This document shows, one piece after another, positions 5,861 to 7,122 of a DNA stretch of 7,122 nucleotides (its first letter is position 1; each line of letters begins with the position of its first letter). Source of the stretch: Acidimicrobiaceae bacterium (GTDB lineage Bacteria; Actinomycetota; Acidimicrobiia; Acidimicrobiales; Bog-793). The DNA is taken from contig PMZN01000081.1 of the NCBI GenBank assembly GCA_003170375.1, forward strand, positions 178 to 7,299. Direction: 5' to 3'. The notes beneath the pieces were generated by a model that ran no database searches, was not told where the DNA came from, and saw nothing but the letters and a program-made list of their open reading frames with translations. Made by a program: the position numbers and the translations under genes.

Positions 5861-6991
5861 TCACCGACTCCTTCTGGTCCTGCTGCGACTCGCGTTGAAT
5901 CGCACGACTCTTCCCGTCGCTAGTTCGGCGAGCGCATCGGCGATTGCTCGATCGCGGTCCTCGGTGGCGTGTTGATAGCGGAGGGCCGCCGTGGGACTTG
6001 CGTGACCACCGCGACGCATCAGTTCGGCGACCGAAGCACCGGAGGCCGCTGCCCACGTGAGCCCGGTATGGCGGAGGTCGTGGTAGTGCAGATCAGTCCG
6101 TCCGATCTTGCGACGGGCCCTTTGCCACACTCGATTGAGCGTGACGGGGATCATCGGTCCGCCGCTCTCGCTGGTGAACAGCCATGCTCTCGGCTGCGGT
6201 GCAACGTAACTCCCAAGATGATTCTGTAGCACCGGCAGCACATTGGCGGGCACCGTGAGCGAGCGAGCGCCCGCGCTCGTCTTCGGCGGACCGACGATCG
6301 TGGTTCCATCCATCGGCTTCACGACCGACCGCTCGATTCGGATCGTCCCGTGCATGAGGTCGACGTCGCGACGCTGCAACCCCAGGACTTCGCCGCGTCG
6401 CAACTGACACCACGCCGGCAAAAGGATGGCGAGCCGATAACGATCCGGAACGGCCTCGACTGCCGCTGCGAGTTCAGCGACGGTCGCCACCGGTCGCTCT
6501 ACGGAGCGGGCCTGTCCGGCCCCGCGCACCTGGCAAGGGTTCCGTGCGATCAAGCCATCCGTAACGGCAGTGTTGAGGATGGCCCGAAGCATCCGGTAGG
6601 CGTCGTCGCCCGTCGTCACGTACCGCTCGCGCATATCCATGTACCAAGCGCGCACGGCAGACGGAGTGACCCTGCTCAAACGGACCGGACCGAGAACGGG
6701 ATCGACGTGCCGGTCGAGCATGTGTTGGTACTTCGCTTTGGTGACTGGCCGAAGATCGGCGCGGGCGTCCAGCCAGCTCTGCGCCCATTCGCCGAACGTC
6801 ACCTTGCCAGCGCTCGGGTCAATCCACGCGCCGCGGTGCAAGTCCGTTTCGATCGATGCGAGGTGAGCCAGCGCGTCGCCCTTCGTCGGGAATGTCTGCT
6901 CGGCGAGATGCCTGACCCCCTCGTGCCAGTAGCTCGCCTGATACCGCCCGGATGGCAACCGCCTGACTGAACCGAAGTGACGCTTGCTCAT
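5861..6991 (-). CDS. int: Tyrosine-type site-specific integrase
   Basis: This 376-residue recombinase catalyses insertion and, with an accessory factor, excision of the element by strand exchange through a 3'-phosphotyrosine link. Residues 1-60 resemble the AP2-like arm-binding domain (GSVRRLPSGRYQASYWHEG). Residues 65-150 form the SAM-like core-binding domain (FGEWAQSWLDAR onward). Residues 165-360 are the catalytic domain. The full active-site set is present: R198 (LRRGE), K237 (PPKTSAGARS), H304 and R307 (HDLRH), H330 (GGHAS) and Y339 (RYQHA). The ATG at 6991 follows AGGAGG by 5 bases. The tail after 360 is short and basic. It lies beside tRNA-Glu and reads toward it, the usual arrangement at the end of an integrated actinobacterial element or prophage. 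It appears intact and potentially active. Confidence 0.95.
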   Translation of the reverse strand: MSKRHFGSVRRLPSGRYQASYWHEGVRHLAEQTFPTKGDALAHLASIETDLHRGAWIDPSAGKVTFGEWAQSWLDARADLRPVTKAKYQHMLDRHVDPVLGPVRLSRVTPSAVRAWYMDMRERYVTTGDDAYRMLRAILNTAVTDGLIARNPCQVRGAGQARSVERPVATVAELAAAVEAVPDRYRLAILLPAWCQLRRGEVLGLQRRDVDLMHGTIRIERSVVKPMDGTTIVGPPKTSAGARSLTVPANVLPVLQNHLGSYVAPQPRAWLFTSESGGPMIPVTLNRVWQRARRKIGRTDLHYHDLRHTGLTWAAASGASVAELMRRGGHASPTAALRYQHATEDRDRAIADALAELATGRVVRFNASRSRTRRSR

Positions 6992-6996
6992 GTCAC

Positions 6997-7002
6997 CCTC
7001 CT
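6997..7002 (-). promoter_or_regulatory. Ribosome binding site of the integrase
   Basis: AGGAGG on the minus strand ends 5 bases before the ATG at 6991. This decides the integrase start and indicates efficient translation. Confidence 0.75.
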
Positions 7003-7062
7003 CTGGGGCGATAAAGGCCTTGGCCGCATCTTCTCATCGCGCTGTGCCGTCGCCCACCTCAG

Positions 7063-7122
7063 TCACGACGCGTCGGGACGCCGCTGTTCCTCCACCCACT
7101 TGCGGATGTCGGCGAGGTCGAA
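7063..7122 (-). CDS. Probable excisionase/helix-turn-helix protein, C-terminal fragment
   Basis: Only the last 19 codons and a TGA are visible; the gene begins right of the window. The residues FDLADIRKWVEEQRRPDAS match the end of small MerR/Xis-type winged-helix proteins of mobile elements, where a phrase like 'F-x-x-x-D-[IV]-x-x-W-[VL]' closes the DNA-binding domain before a short charged tail. It lies 71 bp upstream of the integrase on the same strand, the usual position for the recombination directionality factor. If so, it would bend DNA at the attachment site and steer the integrase toward excision. The family call is inferred from a short tail and context; another small DNA-binding regulator is possible. 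Confidence 0.55.
   Translation of the reverse strand, partial: FDLADIRKWVEEQRRPDAS

Overview
This is a GC-rich bacterial chromosomal window, most likely from an actinobacterium (Actinomycetota, possibly an Acidimicrobiia-like lineage). The assignment rests on three things: high GC with strong G/C bias at third codon positions, a DrrA/DrrB-type ABC exporter beside the heme A genes, and the pair clpS plus a DUF2017-type protein. It comes from reading the proteins, not from a database search.

Layout. Positions 1-1046 hold the 3' end of an ABC ATPase gene and its translationally coupled ABC-2 permease (+). Positions 1072-1983 hold ctaB (heme O synthase, -), which converges on the exporter. It diverges from ctaA (heme A synthase, +, 2064-3023) across an 80-bp promoter region; a -10-like TATACT six bases before the ctaB ATG suggests a leaderless transcript. 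Behind ctaA, on the same strand and nearly without gaps, come clpS (N-degron adaptor of the Clp protease), a DUF2017-like gene and a 452-residue fusion protein. The last two junctions are ATGA overlaps.

The fusion protein is the most unusual gene. Its N-terminal part looks like a cyanophycinase/peptidase-S51-type class I glutamine-amidotransferase fold with an altered nucleophile elbow. Its C-terminal part resembles the helical C-terminal region of cysteinyl-tRNA synthetase, without the synthetase catalytic domain.

At 5327-5402 lies a complete tRNA-Glu(UUC) with encoded CCA. What follows looks like the left end of an integrated element: 458 bp without a convincing gene, carrying an 11-bp tandem repeat; a complete tyrosine integrase (5861-6991, -) reading toward the tRNA; and the last 19 codons of a small probable excisionase or DNA-binding protein cut by the window edge. 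The rest of the element and its other attachment site lie to the right.

Together, ctaB and ctaA convert heme B to heme O to heme A for terminal cytochrome oxidases. The clpS-DUF2017-fusion genes appear to be a protein or peptide turnover group in the same transcript. The region right of the tRNA is mobile DNA.
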